Below are positions 12,759-25,600 of a stretch of 64,000 nt of DNA, in pieces (position 1 is the first letter of the stretch; each line of letters starts with the position of its first letter). Source of the stretch: Gonatopus flavifemur (taxonomy: Eukaryota; Arthropoda; Insecta; Hymenoptera; Dryinidae); contig JAFFJZ010000003.1 in the NCBI GenBank assembly GCA_018340375.1, positions 27,156,001-27,220,000 on the forward strand, written 5' to 3'. Both the position numbers and the translations under genes were made by a program. The notes below the pieces were generated by a model. That model did no database searches and was not told the DNA's origin. It saw only the letters and a list, made by a program, of their open reading frames with translations.

Positions 12759-12760
12759 TA

Positions 12761-13357
12761 CAGAGGTGTGAAAATCATTAGAATAATTGTTATTTCCAAA
12801 ATAACTCCAACTTTTGCCTCAGACCATGCATTTATCTGTGGAGTACTATTTTGTCTTGTTGATATAATAGTTTTTCATCCTTTCATTTCTCAGTTAATTA
12901 TTATAACAATTTTTCTTTCCAATCCTTTTTTCACTCCAATGATCTTAACATCTCGATCTGAAAATGAACAGTATGTGACGATAGATACCCGCTGGGAATT
13001 TAGAATAGTCAACAACAAATTCCAATCGGGATTTTTATTGGTTTCATCGTAACTCAACTATCATTCCTTGTCGTTTATATAAATTTTATACAATGAGACA
13101 CCAGTTCTTAATATCAAAATATTGCACATTGTTGGTTATTTAAAGACATATGAAGATGCTCATAATGAAAAAGAACTTTATACAAATGAGATTGTTATAT
13201 AGTAATCATGGAATATTCCTTCGTACAAAAATGCAGGGCTTAAGAACTATTTATATCTAGAAATAAAACCAGTACTCTATAAATGATTGCATTCCTTTAG
13301 AAGAAAGTTGGAACAGTTTTGGAAATCACAATTATTCCAATAATTTTCACACCTCTG
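12761..13357. mobile_element. Tc1-like non-autonomous element, 597 bp
   Basis: The left end CAGAGGTGTGAAAATCATTA and the right end TTTTCACACCTCTG are inverted, and the arms stay alignable for about 60 bp. Both ends are flanked by TA, the target of Tc1/mariner elements. No transposase motif is present in the interior. Confidence 0.75.
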
Positions 13358-13359
13358 TA

Positions 13360-16146
13360 GTTAATGTCAAGGCCCTTTCAAGTGACTAGCTTCCCTGCAT
13401 GTGCCTTGAAAGGTGCTAGACAACCACTATAATTATTTTTACTAGAGTCGTTTTAAGAACCCTAGCATGCACGTACTATGGGGCCTACACCGGTCCAGTG
13501 TGGGTAATCATTTGAAACTTTCAACCCCTTCTATCCTGTTCATCCCACAAATTAATTATGCCAATATTTAACACGCATAAGAAAGAATATGAAAAACTGC
13601 AAGGAAAATTTGTTCATACGCATATAAGAATTTTTATTAAATACACAAGCTGTGACAACCGTATAAATTTTGTGGAGTGCTCTTGAAGGTTTCACACAAC
13701 CATTACCGAACTCTTGAAACGAACAGTTTCGTTTTCACAACTTTTTGATCCATAAGATGCCATCAAATTGTACAGTGGAATACACTTGGAGATACATCGA
13801 AGATCGATTTGAGTGCACTCTTAAAAGTCAGAGAACTCAGACTAAAAGGAGTATGAGGTAACCAACCACTACTCTCTATACTCGTGCCAATTCTATTTCC
13901 GTGTTCTCTTCTCGTCGTCACCATGACAGTACCCCACCGTTTTGCGACAGCCAATCGAGGAGCTTGGATTGCGCCCTGATAAGATGAAAGTTTAGATTAA
14001 ATCGTGAATATTTAAGCTCTCTCGAATCCGGTTCCAGAAAGGAGGCTTGTTACGGAACACGTATATACACGGGAAAACGTATGCGAGAGCGTATACCGTT
14101 CGTGTGTTTGCGAAGCGACTACTGCGGAAATTCTGTGTCTGTACGAACAAAAACCTGATGGAAAGAGATTATGCAAGTTTACTCTGCGGATTAAAGAAAA
14201 AAAAAAAAAGAAAGAAAAAGAAATCCATAACGAATATCCTCACACATCGGGCAAGAGATTTAGTTTTTCAAATTACTTTGTGTGCGCGGTGGTGGATACG
14301 TAGTTTTGTTGATTCTATACGTATTCAGTTAATTCTTCAGAAATGATAGGTTTGTGGTATCAGTCTGTGCAAGGTGTTTGTCAAATCGAATGACCGTAGA
14401 AATCCTTCCGTGGGCATTCTGAGCTGTTGTTTGATACCGAATACCATTGTCCCAGGTTTATTCACTGATTAAACGAGCATATTGACTCGAGCTGCTATTC
14501 TGTTGACTGATTTACAGCTTCGTGTGTTCTCGTACGATGAAATCACGTGTATCGTTGGTATTCTTAACGAGAATTTTTGAGAATCGATTCATTAATGATA
14601 CTCGAGCTACTCAAGGAATTTGGAGAAATGAAAAAAATACGTGTATACATCGAAGTGCAGTTTTCATCAGCAGTTTCAATCACGGAACTACAGCAAGTTT
14701 ACCAAGATAAGAGACGAATGGATGAAACTTAATCTGTAATTACACGATAACAATGTCAAGTTCTTAGTTTGTAGATACACTAGAGATAGATGGCATTAAA
14801 GTAGAACTGTAGCTGAAGCTGAAGCAACTTGGAGAGGAGAGTGAAAGTTAATTCTGCAGTTAGAGATGCGGTTACTATGTTTTACAGGATAAGCTAAGTA
14901 AGTGTCATCGGGCGCTTTGAAATTCAAGGAGAGATACTCCCTGCAGTGTTCACCGCAAATGCTCAAAGAGGACTGAAAGCACAAGTCATTCGAATTGAAA
15001 TGTTTCATCATCAAGAAATCTAATCTGCTCTCGTGATACGCAAAACGCAACAACAACAACAACAACAACAACAACCACAATAGCAATAAGAAAAATGAAC
15101 GTGTTTGAAAAGAAATGTACTCTCACGAGTTGTAAATCTAATAGAAAGAAAAAAAAAAGAGAGGGCTCTCCCTGTTCCCTTTACGGATTACCTTTGAAAA
15201 GATAAAGTTCTTATAAATGTTCATTTAGCTGAAGATCAAAGTTAAGGGAGGAAAAAGATACGGTATCGCGTCCGTTGAAATGGTAAATTGAAGGAATTGC
15301 ATAACAACGCATTGATCTGAGGATTTTTGCGCGTCTGGGATTTTATTTTTCCTCTGTTGTTTTTTCTTTACTTTCCTTTATGTTTTTTGTACCCACTCGC
15401 TTCCTTTTTTCACCATCCTTATGAGAAAAGAAAAGCGATCCGTTCGTGAGAGGGTTTTTCATGAATGCTAGGAGGCATACAGCTTTCAGTGAACGAGTAT
15501 TGAGAGAAAGAAGAAGAAGAAAATGGTTCGAAACGGAAGTCAAATGGTTGGAAGAGGAGAGATACTGTATAAAAGGAGCGGAGAAGAAGAGGAAGAAGAA
15601 GGAGGAGCATGGGAGGATGTACATGGATGAACTGAAAGCAAGTAACCGATATCTGACGAAGTGATGCCTCGGAATAAGAAAAAGTAAATGCTTGATTTCG
15701 AGAGCTTCCAAAGCAGCTCACAATCAATATGCGATGTATTTGCTTGAGAAATTCATAATATCCGGAGGATAGACGTTATACATTTATGTCTTCCGAGAAC
15801 TCTTTTGTTCTTTCTGATGCGTCGGATTCGCTCAGATTCCAAACAACGAACAGTCCCGATTGGAATATTCTCACAAATTCACTAGTCTTTGATGGAACGT
15901 TACACTGAGAACAGGGGTGTTAGTACACTTTTTGCCGTAATTCCTAAAGAAATTTCCATCTTTTATGTGAGAGGTATGCGGGTGAAAGTCATGAATGTGA
16001 ACTATTAATGTCATTTCATTCGAAGTTAGCAACTTTACTATAAACTCAATAAGGGTACAAAGATTAATCTTCAAAAAAAAACAAGTTGTTTTCAAAGATT
16101 CATGAAAAAACGTTTATTTTACCAAGAGAAGATATTTTATTTGTAG
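13360..16146. other. No gene seen; simple repeats only
   Basis: No supported coding region. The stretch includes a CAA microsatellite at 15048-15075 and purine/pyrimidine-biased tracts near 14200 and 15340-15700, which produce spurious open frames on both strands. Confidence 0.45.
15048..15075. repeat. (CAA)n microsatellite
   Basis: About nine tandem CAA units. Confidence 0.9.
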
Positions 16147-16148
16147 AT

Positions 16149-17008
16149 CCCATACAGGCCCAATAATGGACTACAAACGGCGTTCTTCGTCCGTTGATGG
16201 CGTCCATTGATGGCTCATCAATAAATAATGGGCCATGTATAAAATTATTGATTGGCCCAGTAATGGGGCTAAATGATCCCGATTTATGGCCATAAATTTC
16301 GGGATGATGTTCGAATGTCAGCCATCAATGGCAGATTACTGGGGTATGATAATAATGATATCCAATGGTGACATGACTGCGTTCCAGCGTAATCGGTTCA
16401 GTATTAGTTCAAATGAATGGTTAAGTGTGACCCAAAACACTTTTTTGTTTTTGTTTTAGGGAAATTTGTCATTCCAGTTTTCACAAGATCAGAAATGGAT
16501 GTTTTTTTTTTCTAAATAGATTTGCATGCCCGATATTTCCACAATCTCAAATGTAAAATTATACGAGTCAAAAGTACTTTCGATAAATCAGTTGAATTCA
16601 GTTGCTTATTCCTTCAAATGTTTTGTTATTTACATGAGAAGGAATTGATTATCTATATAAATCATGTAAACGTATTTGATGGATGTGAATTATTTATTCA
16701 GCGTAATAGAAATAAGGCCAAAACAAACTTTTTTCACGGGTGATTACGAATACAATACATTCAACTTTGAAATCCATTTCACCGAGTCATAGACCATATT
16801 TCAGCCAGTAACGGGGAATCAATTGTTGACCGTTTATCATAGCCGTACATCGGCTGATTATCGGCTGTTTCCATTGCTGACCTTTCTTATCAGCCAGTGG
16901 TGGGCCACACTTGTGCCAATGATGTGAATCCATTGTTGGCCATTCAATGGTAGCCATACATGGGCCGATTATTGGCTGTGTTTACATTATCGGAGTTTCC
17001 TGTATGGG
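16149..17008. mobile_element. Inverted-repeat element with CCCATACAGG ends, about 860 bp
   Basis: The left end is CCCATACAGG and the right end CCTGTATGGG, both flanked by AT. The left (16149-16370) and right (16790-17008) parts are full of degenerate GGCCATTGATGGC and CAATAATGGGCC motifs, while the middle (about 16380-16780) lacks them and is probably a later insertion or unrelated loop. No coding frame. Confidence 0.6.
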
Positions 17009-17083
17009 ATTCCGAGGCATGGAATTCCATGGCTGTCCTGGAGCGAGACCTGGTTTCTCCAGGGCTACCAGGGCAGTAATGAC

Positions 17084-17760
17084 ACCCCTGACTGAGAAAA
17101 CAGATATTTTGAAAAATACCATAATTTATGGATTTTTGGCGTTGGTCTGACCCGAGTCAAAATGTTCACGTGAACGAACCTCTAAAAGTCCCATAATTTT
17201 TCGGACTTTCATAAAGAAGTATAGTACCTCCCTCATGAAAGTCCCAACCCAGACAGCATTGAATGTCCTGTGGACGTTTCAGAAACATAACCTTAGTTTT
17301 GCGCGCTTCGTCTCCGTGGAGTAGGTTCAAATACGTTCAGAGAACGTTCATTTTTGATGCACCAGAATACGTTCCCAGTACGTCTTTTTCATCTACCACG
17401 GGACGTTCTCGTTACGTTTCCCAAACGTACTTTCATGAAAACTAACCTATACAAACATACGCGTAGTATCGCAGAACGTCATTGACATCTTCATTGAACA
17501 CGTCCCCGGAACGTCGCATGGGGGACATAAATTGAACATCACAGAACATTTGTATGTCCCTGGGACGTACACGCGACGTTTTTAGAACGTCCTGGGATTT
17601 TATTTGGACGTTTTCTGTGAGAGCAAGTACGTTTTATGAACGTTCAGAAAACCTCCCGATGCTATCCGGGAACCATTATGGTACTCTCAGAGGTATCTTC
17701 TAGACCAACGCCAAGAATCCATAAATTATGGTATTTTTCAAGATACCTTTTTCCCCGTGC
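17084..17760. mobile_element. Inverted-repeat element with conserved sub-terminal block
   Basis: The block GAAAAATACCATAATTTATG followed by GATTYTTGGCGTTGGTCT occurs near the left end (from about 17109) and in inverted orientation near the right end (to about 17738), over about 50 bp. The right terminus is TTTTTCCCCGTG, a CACGG-type end; the left terminus is less well kept (GACTGAGAAAA). A second element (17248-17670) lies inside. Confidence 0.6.
17248..17670. mobile_element. ACGT-rich MITE nested in the 17.1-17.8 kb element, 423 bp
   Basis: The ends are CCCAGACAGCATTG and the complement of CCCGGATAGCATCG, with AA on both flanks. The interior contains 17 ACGT tetramers by my count, mostly as GGACGTT, AACGTTC and GAACGTCC; about 1.7 are expected by chance in 423 bases. 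No coding frame. Confidence 0.65.
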
Positions 17761-17763
17761 ATA

Positions 17764-17972
17764 CACAGCAAAAAATTCTGTGCCACAAGAGGTCCACTCA
17801 TAGTTTGTGTCGAAAACAGCATATGAAATTCTTAAATTCACAGATTTTCAGTGTAAATTTAACATTGTTGTGTTGATTTGATACATTTTCTGTGTTAATA
17901 TTGAATATACATCGCAAGTGGACCTCCTGGAACATACACGTGTGTTAAAAATACACAAATTTGTTCACTGTG
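17764..17972. mobile_element. CAC-ended MITE with TA duplication, 209 bp
   Basis: The left end CACAGCAAAAAATTC and right end AATTTGTTCACTGTG are inverted; TA flanks both sides. Both arms carry AGGTCCACT or its complement AGTGGACCT about 25-40 bases in. The interior repeats TGTGTTAAA or TTAACACA motifs. Non-coding. Confidence 0.7.
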
Positions 17973-20395
17973 TAGATATCGAGTCGTGTGATGAATTATC
18001 AAACAAACGATGTTTCCTGGATCTCAGCGATCATTGAAAATTCTAAAACACGAAAACGACGATGCGATGGGAGATCCAGTTAAATGCACGGAGAGAAAAA
18101 TTCGATATAACAACCGACTGGATTGTTAAAAAGTCAACATGTTCGCTGCGCTGGCAAAACATCTGCATCAGTGAATTTTTTTATTTCGGAATTAATCGAA
18201 TACATCTATTCGATGGATGTATTCAAATTTTATATCAAAATAAAATCATTACTCTCCTTCTGTTCTGCGCAAAGCATTTTCAAAATATCGGCTATATTTA
18301 TCAACGAGTTATATTCCATTCGAATTAAACAAAATAATGTATATACGAAGAATTCATTAAATTTCCATTTGATATCCATGAAACATTACAACAAACAATA
18401 ATTGTAGATTTACGATAACGATTGGCGATAACGATAATCAAATTATAGGTAAGCAATTTCATCGTTTCATAAAAAAAAACAAAAAAATATGGTAATAATT
18501 TGTTTCCGGTGATGGATCGAACGGATGATTCGATAATTAAATAAATAATATACGTTACGATGAATATTCTCGTGGCATGAATAACATTTGGTCTCATGAA
18601 CGGAATAACAAACAACAGAGGAGAAAACAAACAATTCTGAAGTTAGAGTATCTAGCGAGGTATCATAATAATCATAAGACTCGGTTGATAGCTGAACTTT
18701 CTCGTCATTGTTTTCCCTTTTTCCTCTCTCTCTTTCACATTATTTTTCTTGTGGAAATACATCTCCCTTTTGAATCCGCTTTACGACACGAGGAAACGAC
18801 CCAACGCTGAAGTGCGTTCATCGCCGATTCGAAGCACACTGTTCATGAATTTCCCGATACACTCTACTGATTTCACAATCACATTGTTTTCTACTTTCCC
18901 CTGGATGAGAGTTAGAATTTATACAACTGCCTTTGCATCTTCATTTCCAAGAATGTATCTAGCAAAAATGAAACGAATAAACGAGAGAGCGAAATGAGAT
19001 TTCGTTTCATCCTCCGTATTTGCGATCATGGCAAATTGGGTTATCGTTAGTTTTATCTCTTGTTTCATGTTTATTCATTCTAATCGCTCTCAAGATTGCA
19101 GAGTTCCCTTCGAAGAGAGAATCTGGTAGCTCGATTCGTGATAATCAAAAATGTATGTACTTCAATCCTGATTATTATTTGAAGAATTTTACGAGGATAA
19201 TAATTGAGGGAACAATGTTTCTGTTGAGAGTTCAGGGTGAAGAACGAGGGAGGGAAAAAAGTATGCAAAAACAACGTAGCAAACGAGATGCGCTAAGAGG
19301 AAGAGAAGAAGAAAAGGACGAGATATACTTAAAACAGAATGACGAAGAAGCAGGTCACAGAAAAGCAACACTCGAAGATACAAGGGATATGTTTCGAGAA
19401 CAATGCACTTGGAGTGCACCGTGCCGGATGCAGCGAATGGATGTATATATATGTACGAACGGAAAATCTTATACGTACATAAATCATCACCGGCTTACTG
19501 CACTTTTTCAACATTGATGTGATGATATGTTTCCCATCAGACGTATCATCTTTTGTTGTCTTTTGGGTGATGAGAAACTGTTGATGCATCGTTGGACGAT
19601 TAATCGTCTACCAAGAAAAAAGTATAATAAATGTTTTCGAGATTTTCATTCTAATTAACCTAGGGAGATAGGTTTCTTTTATGTAGGTATAAATATTTGT
19701 ACGAATCACGTATATTCACTTTCATTCAATTTCAATTTATTATTTTGAACATTAATGAACAATGCAAGACGAAAGCCGTGTGAAAATTGGAAAATGATTT
19801 CACGTATGCCATGCTGATAACCCGGAAGAAGCTGCAGAAGTTGAGAGATGAAGGATGGTTGGAAGATCGTTATCGGTTCCAAAGAGTTTAGTATACAAAT
19901 CCCCATCACTGAGTGCTGATTTAGATGAAACTAGTTCATCGTCAATTAGAGAGCCATATGAGACACAGTTATGGAGATACTGTCGGTTAAACAATTTTGG
20001 AAGAATTTAAAGCACCGGAATAAAGTATGTAAAAAAGTAGTAGAAAAGTAATCATAAATCTTGCAATGAAAAGAAGATTGAAACAAGGTGACGTAATCCT
20101 TAGGTATTGAAATAGAACAAACGAAGTCAAATTAGACTAAACTAAGTGCCGTTGAAACTTTGAATGCTCGTTTAAAAACGTATATGTTTTTTCGCCATAC
20201 TTAATATTTTGTCACCTTTGTTTTGATTGTGACAATAAATTCGAGTTAGAAAAAAAAGAATTGAAATTCAAGAGATCAGCGAACGTTGGGAGCATGAATA
20301 TTTTTGTTATATGAATTTGAAACCGTAGGAAGAATGATTCTGCTCTCTGGAAAGAACAACGATAGAACCGATTGGGAGGATTAAAAACCTCATAG
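17973..20395. other. No gene supported
   Basis: A CACGGAGAGAAAAATTC stretch at about 18089 looks like a MITE end without a partner. The longest frame (19020-19517, 165 aa, plus) has a hydrophobic N-terminus followed by Glu/Arg/Lys-rich sequence from purine-rich DNA; I see no domain and no splice context, and do not call it. Confidence 0.4.
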
Positions 20396-20407
20396 CAACA
20401 AATAAGC

Positions 20408-21414
20408 TCGTGCCAAACGCAAGCAGAATTGGCAGAATCGTTGGGAGTAACTCAACGAACCATTTCGAAACGCCTCAGAGCCATGGGAATGATTAAGAAA
20501 CAGGGGAACTGGGTTCCGTACGAATTGAAGCCAAGAGATGTTGAACGACGTTTCTTCACTCGCGAACAACTGCTTCAAAGACAGAATCGAAAGGGCTTTT
20601 TACACCGCATTGTTACCGGCGACGAAAAATGGGTCCACTACGATAATCCCGAGCACAGGAAATCTTGAGGAATGCCCGGACATGCCCCCACGGTGACGGC
20701 TAAATCAAATATTCATGGTACCATATTCAAGGTGATGCTCTGCATTTGGTGGGATCAGCTCGGTGTCGTGTATCATGAGCGATTGAAACTGAGTGAAACC
20801 ATTACAGGGGATTGATATCGAACGCGGTTGATGCATTTGAGCCAAGCATTGAAGGAGAAAGACACACGCAGAAAAAACTATTTTTAAAAGTCCCATCATT
20901 GATTGAGAATCAGCGCCAGCCTGCGATGAATGAAATTATTTACCTGAATATAGCTTCAAAAGTATCATAATTTCTTGTAGAAATACATCTAATTATGGAA
21001 GTTTTTGAAAGCAAATTCAAGTCAACTCTATCTGTCACAGACTGGCGCTGATCCTCAATGAATTATGGGACTTTTCAACACATCTGTTCTCTGTGTGCAC
21101 GATAAAGTTATCCTCCAACATGATAATGCTCGGCCACATGTCTCAAAACCGGTCAAGACATATTTGGAAACACTAAAATGGGAAGTCTTATCCCATCCGC
21201 CGTACTCTCCGGACATTGCTCCTTCCGACTACCCTTTATTCCGATCGATGGCACATGGCCTGAGTGATCAGCATTTTCATTCTGATGAAGAAGTTAGAGA
21301 ATGGATCTATTCGTGAATCACTTCAGAAGATGCCTCGTTTTTCCGAGATGGTGGTCCAACAATTGTCCAAAAAAATGAGAAAAAGTAGTGGTTAGTGACG
21401 GCCAGCACTCGGAA
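20408..21414 (+). pseudogene. Mariner transposase pseudogene
   Basis: This is the relic of a cut-and-paste transposase that would bind mariner terminal repeats and insert at TA. The frame starts inside the second helix-turn-helix (SCQTQAELAESLGVTQ), runs through WVPYEL and the first catalytic Asp in VTGDEKW, and meets a stop at about 20666. Sequence with CIWWDQLGVVYHE and LSQALKEK continues to about 20860 with another stop near 20818. After the inserted MITE the frame resumes with the second Asp in LQHDNARPH and the third in YSPDIAPSD, 34 residues apart, which is the DD34D signature. A stop at 21315 and a frame change precede the C-terminus (EKVVVSDGQ). It cannot make an active enzyme. Confidence 0.9.
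20865..21097. mobile_element. MITE inserted in the mariner transposase, 233 bp
   Basis: The left end CACGCAGAAAA and the complement of the right end, CACACAGAGAA, match at 9 of 11 bases, and CA flanks both sides. Inside, the arms contain AAAAGTCCCAT and CAGCGCCAG with about 38 well-paired bases. Removing the element and one CA gives codons for the ERHDKV string normally found just before the second catalytic Asp of mariner, which supports the boundaries. Confidence 0.8.
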
Positions 21415-21491
21415 TCGTAAGTATATTCACTTTTTGAGAATAAAGCCTCAAATTTGGAGAAAAAACGGCGGAAGCAAAGTTGTACACCTAA

Positions 21492-24400
21492 TAAAATACT
21501 GAAAATGTGATATTTCACTCAATCATGTTACTCTCTCGGCAATTCAGATAACTGTGGTAGCGAATTTTTAGTTGAGTTAGCAAAAAGATTTGCTATCCAA
21601 TAAACAGAACCTCGGTTCGTTGCATTGAACGTTCATTGAATGTGAATTTATTCAAAATCAACCTAAAATTGATCTATTCGGCCCGTGTTCTGTTAGGGCA
21701 GGGTAATCAAATTCCACCTCATCTTTTAGGGGCTAGCTTCACAGCAAGGGTTAAAATGACCAGCATAATTATTTTGAATGTTGAAATTCAATGTTGAACT
21801 TAAAAACACTTCACGAGCTCTATGTTCTGTTTGGGATTTGTTTGAATCGACGTAGATTATTCGAGAATGATGACCTTTCACTCCGTGTATCTTAAATAGA
21901 ATGTTGTAGAATTGAGAACTCAATAGACCAACTGGTACATACTAATGAAATGTAATTGTGGTTGGGTGTTCAGTGGAATATACGTGGAACAGTGTGTTCG
22001 CAGCGTTCACATTTATGGTCACAGGAATATTATACCAGTCAATATCCATCTTACATTCACGAACTAAACTTTGAATACCGCACGAAGTAATAGCAATTTA
22101 GACCATTGTACATGCACTAAAATACGTGAAACTACGTGCTTCTTTCTTCTATTATTTATTCCACTTTGTTCTGCACTTTGCATTCATCAATTTCATTATT
22201 TCCGTTATCCAAGAATAACTACAATAGAAAATATGAACCGATATGCGAGGTTCTGGTCGAATAGGTGATTTATAATGTAAAATAATTGATCACTACGTTG
22301 ATTTATATCGCGTTATTATGAACTTTGATTGGAGGGTGCATTGGATCCTGTTTGAACTTCAATTTCGAGCAGCGCAATTAGCGATGACTTATGAATATTA
22401 ATGAACATGAAATATTGAATTTTTGTCATAGAATTAATTGGTGGTAATAGAAAGGTATGGGGATTTTGGATATTCAAAATTGTGTTCGATATTGAGAAAG
22501 AGAGCCCGAGTAGGAATAGTTTTGAAAGTATATATAATCAATATATAATTATAAATACGAATTATATAGTATATCAGTGACATTTCACTGATTCCATTCA
22601 GTGGTCGACTCGTAATTGCAGAGATAGTGAGATTTCACTGATTTGAATGTAAAGAGCGGGAACGGCGTAACAACTTTTGAATTCTGCATTTTATTTAAAA
22701 TATGACTGTAAGGAATCATGGTACTTCGACATGAATTTTCACTGAATTTTAATCCAGTTCTCGCTGTGGTATCTGCTCGCTTTTCACCTTGCTCTTCCGT
22801 TATTGTAGCTAGAATAATTGCAGCTATAGCTTACCATTGGCTACCACAACCAGAATTCGTAGCTGTGACAGTACGGATATTGTGGCTGATATTTGGATAA
22901 CGCAACATCCAGTTGTGATGAGTTAGAAAAGAGCTCTGGTAGCTTATTTTTCAACTATCCAAATATTAACAAATTATTGTTCTCGGTGTCACACTGCTCA
23001 TATAGGTTTAGATTGTAATTTTTTTGCTAATACTTCAAGCTTCATTTATGATCATATTATAATTTGTTGACAATGATAGATTTCAAATGCATAACTGGAT
23101 TTTTGCTTGTTTGTTTCAGGTAAGCATACGATAAGCTAACTTCGCAAGAAAATAATGGATAATCCTTCGGGTATCATAATTCTACTACTTATTGTAAGGA
23201 TTACAACCAAGGATCACATTGGGATTTTCGGAATTAAGGGGTAATTATTCTCTTTACAATCGAATAGTCTGATATCAGAAATGAATAAGAAATGAGCAAA
23301 ATAAAATTCAGTTCCGATCAGATCAGATCTCTGTTACTCAGAGCATTCAAATTATTATATCTTATTCTATAGGTATCGGGGAGACTGGTATTAGACTTTA
23401 AAAGAACACTAGTGCATTCTCTTGCGGACATTTCAAAGGCCCTGGTCGAGTTTCTTTGTCCAAGTTTAAGAGAAAGTCGGTTCTAAAATGTTATAAAAAA
23501 AACAATCAAAGTAATTCCGTTCTTTTTTCTTTCGAGGAACAAGTTTTCTATTCTAGATTTTATTCACGCAACAATAACATTTTCTCATACGGCGTATTTC
23601 AAACGATCTCACATCATGCATGAAATATTTTCGTAAATCGATTTCAATTATCATATATTCTCCAACTCATGATAAGCGATTTTTATTCATGTCCTTAATG
23701 AGAAATAGATGAACTTCAGCAACCATGAAGTTAATTTGATCCCCATTTATTGACCATGTCTGCACTGAATTTAATATGAGACACGGGAAGCAATCAACAT
23801 AAATACTGCTCTGCTATTTCCCCCTCTTATACAAATTAAGGGAGTCTAATAAACACAGATTCCATTCTTTGTAATCTCTGATAATTAGAATTAGAAATGT
23901 TGGAATTTGAATAGCGATAATCAAATCGAACGAGTCATTGAAAATCATCACAAATACATATTAAAAGAGACTTCATGATGAAGCTATTGGAAAACCAACC
24001 TTCAATCAGAGATCCAACGATTCTCTCTTTGAAATATCCATCGCGCACTTCATCACTTTGATGGATATCAAAATGAAGCCAAGTCAAAACTTTAATTGAT
24101 CCCAATTCTGTATGTCACTTTTAATATTCGTTGATATAGAACACAGGATTAAATTCGAGTTCGTGCATATATATGTTCAATGTCCATCATTCAAATTTAC
24201 TCGAATTCTCCTTTCGCGTAATATAATCCTTTTATATAAAATGAATCAACTTAATTTTCCCAATTATTTAATTGTACTCGATTCACAACTATCAACCAGG
24301 TCAAAGTTGAAATTCATTCGAAGGAGAGCTTGATGAATGTTTAAACTCGTTCTCCGAGTAGTAGGGACATTTAAATTCATTTCATTCCCCCAATGGAATA

Positions 24401-25600
24401 ATATATTTATAAAATAATCCTAAGGTAACGGGAGTTACAGATATTGCAGTATCCAACATCTGACATTTCATTCAATTTGCAACACACACTTAATCATGTG
24501 CACGAGTTTCGAATTATCAGCATATTTATAATGAACCAATTTTACACAAATTATCGATTTTGTGTCATTCCACGGAACGTGGAGAATACACGGTACAAAG
24601 CAAATTTTCTATTGAAAATTGCTACGTAATACGAGATTGACGGGAGACTTTATGTCAGTTCTATATACATTCATTGAGATGATGTATAATATTATATCAT
24701 GTAATGGGAGATAGGAGGAACACAACTTATCAGTTTTAATTTAAATCACAACTTCAATGCGATACCAAATTCTATACGTGTAATTAATACGCGCATTCAT
24801 AACATTGTTCAAGTACGCATCGTTTGTTGGAACAAAACTGAAACTGAATATAAGAACATCTGACAAGTAATTGACGTCAATATTTTAATACTGATCCCTC
24901 CGACTGACGTTCTCTCTGCACTCAATGAAAAATGTTTCGAATTGTTCAAATATCCTCGCATTTAATCGACAATTCATTTCAATCAGCAATTTCAATTCCA
25001 ACGACGTGCCGTTCTGACAGAAAATTTCACTGATATCTCAAAGAGGGATAGAACATGCGAAATCGAAATTTAGAACGGGGTTTTATGTATAGCATCATTG
25101 ATCAACGATTATCACGTGTTACCTACTTTTTTAATTTACTTCGAAAAATTAGACATTGATTCACTCTATACGCTATTCAAATGTCGAAACAAACTCTTGT
25201 GATTTTTATCTCAAGGCGAATGTGGAACAATGAAATCCCTGTTACGTTATATGAATAATGTAACGTGACGTTATGGAAGTTGTCGATCACAGAGCACGTA
25301 TGAAGCACGTGTAGTTACAATCACGCGTAATTATCAAATGTCATCCCGTATGTGAAGTGCCATACAACACAGTTGAAGATAACCCTCTTCAATATAATTG
25401 ATCTTCCGATTTTCTATTGGTCCGTAAGCCGGTATATAAACTTTGAATATACATGGACTCATAAATATATGTGGTACATATTCCCTCCCGCGTTAATCTA
25501 GGTATTCTATTTACTCGTAAATAGACATATCCTTTCCCCTACGGTGGAGATTATTTGCTATGCTGCAGCGAAACTATGTGTTCGAAATGACGTACATGTA
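21492..25600. other. No gene seen
   Basis: AT-rich DNA with short chance frames only. A remnant of the GCTG/CAGC MITE family is visible at about 21540-21605 (TAGCGAATTTTTAGTTG and TAGCAAAAAG). Confidence 0.4.

Larger units (their letters stand above)
20396..21491 (+). mobile_element. Degenerate mariner (DD34D), 5'-truncated
   Basis: Transposase-derived sequence on the plus strand ends in a typical mariner terminus, GCAAAGTTGTACACCTAA, next to TA. A matching left terminus was not found. The first helix-turn-helix and the 5' end are missing, so the element is truncated or badly decayed on the left. It is split by a MITE at 20865-21097. Confidence 0.85.

Noticed and set aside
18086..18400. CACGGAGAGAAAAATTC as the start of another CAC-ended MITE
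   Set aside because: No matching inverted end or duplicated dinucleotide was found downstream; a single end is not enough.
19020..19517. 165-codon open frame with hydrophobic N-terminus
   Set aside because: After the hydrophobic start it becomes Arg/Glu/Lys-rich because the DNA is purine-rich. There is no domain and no splice or promoter context. Overlapping frames of similar quality exist on the other strand.
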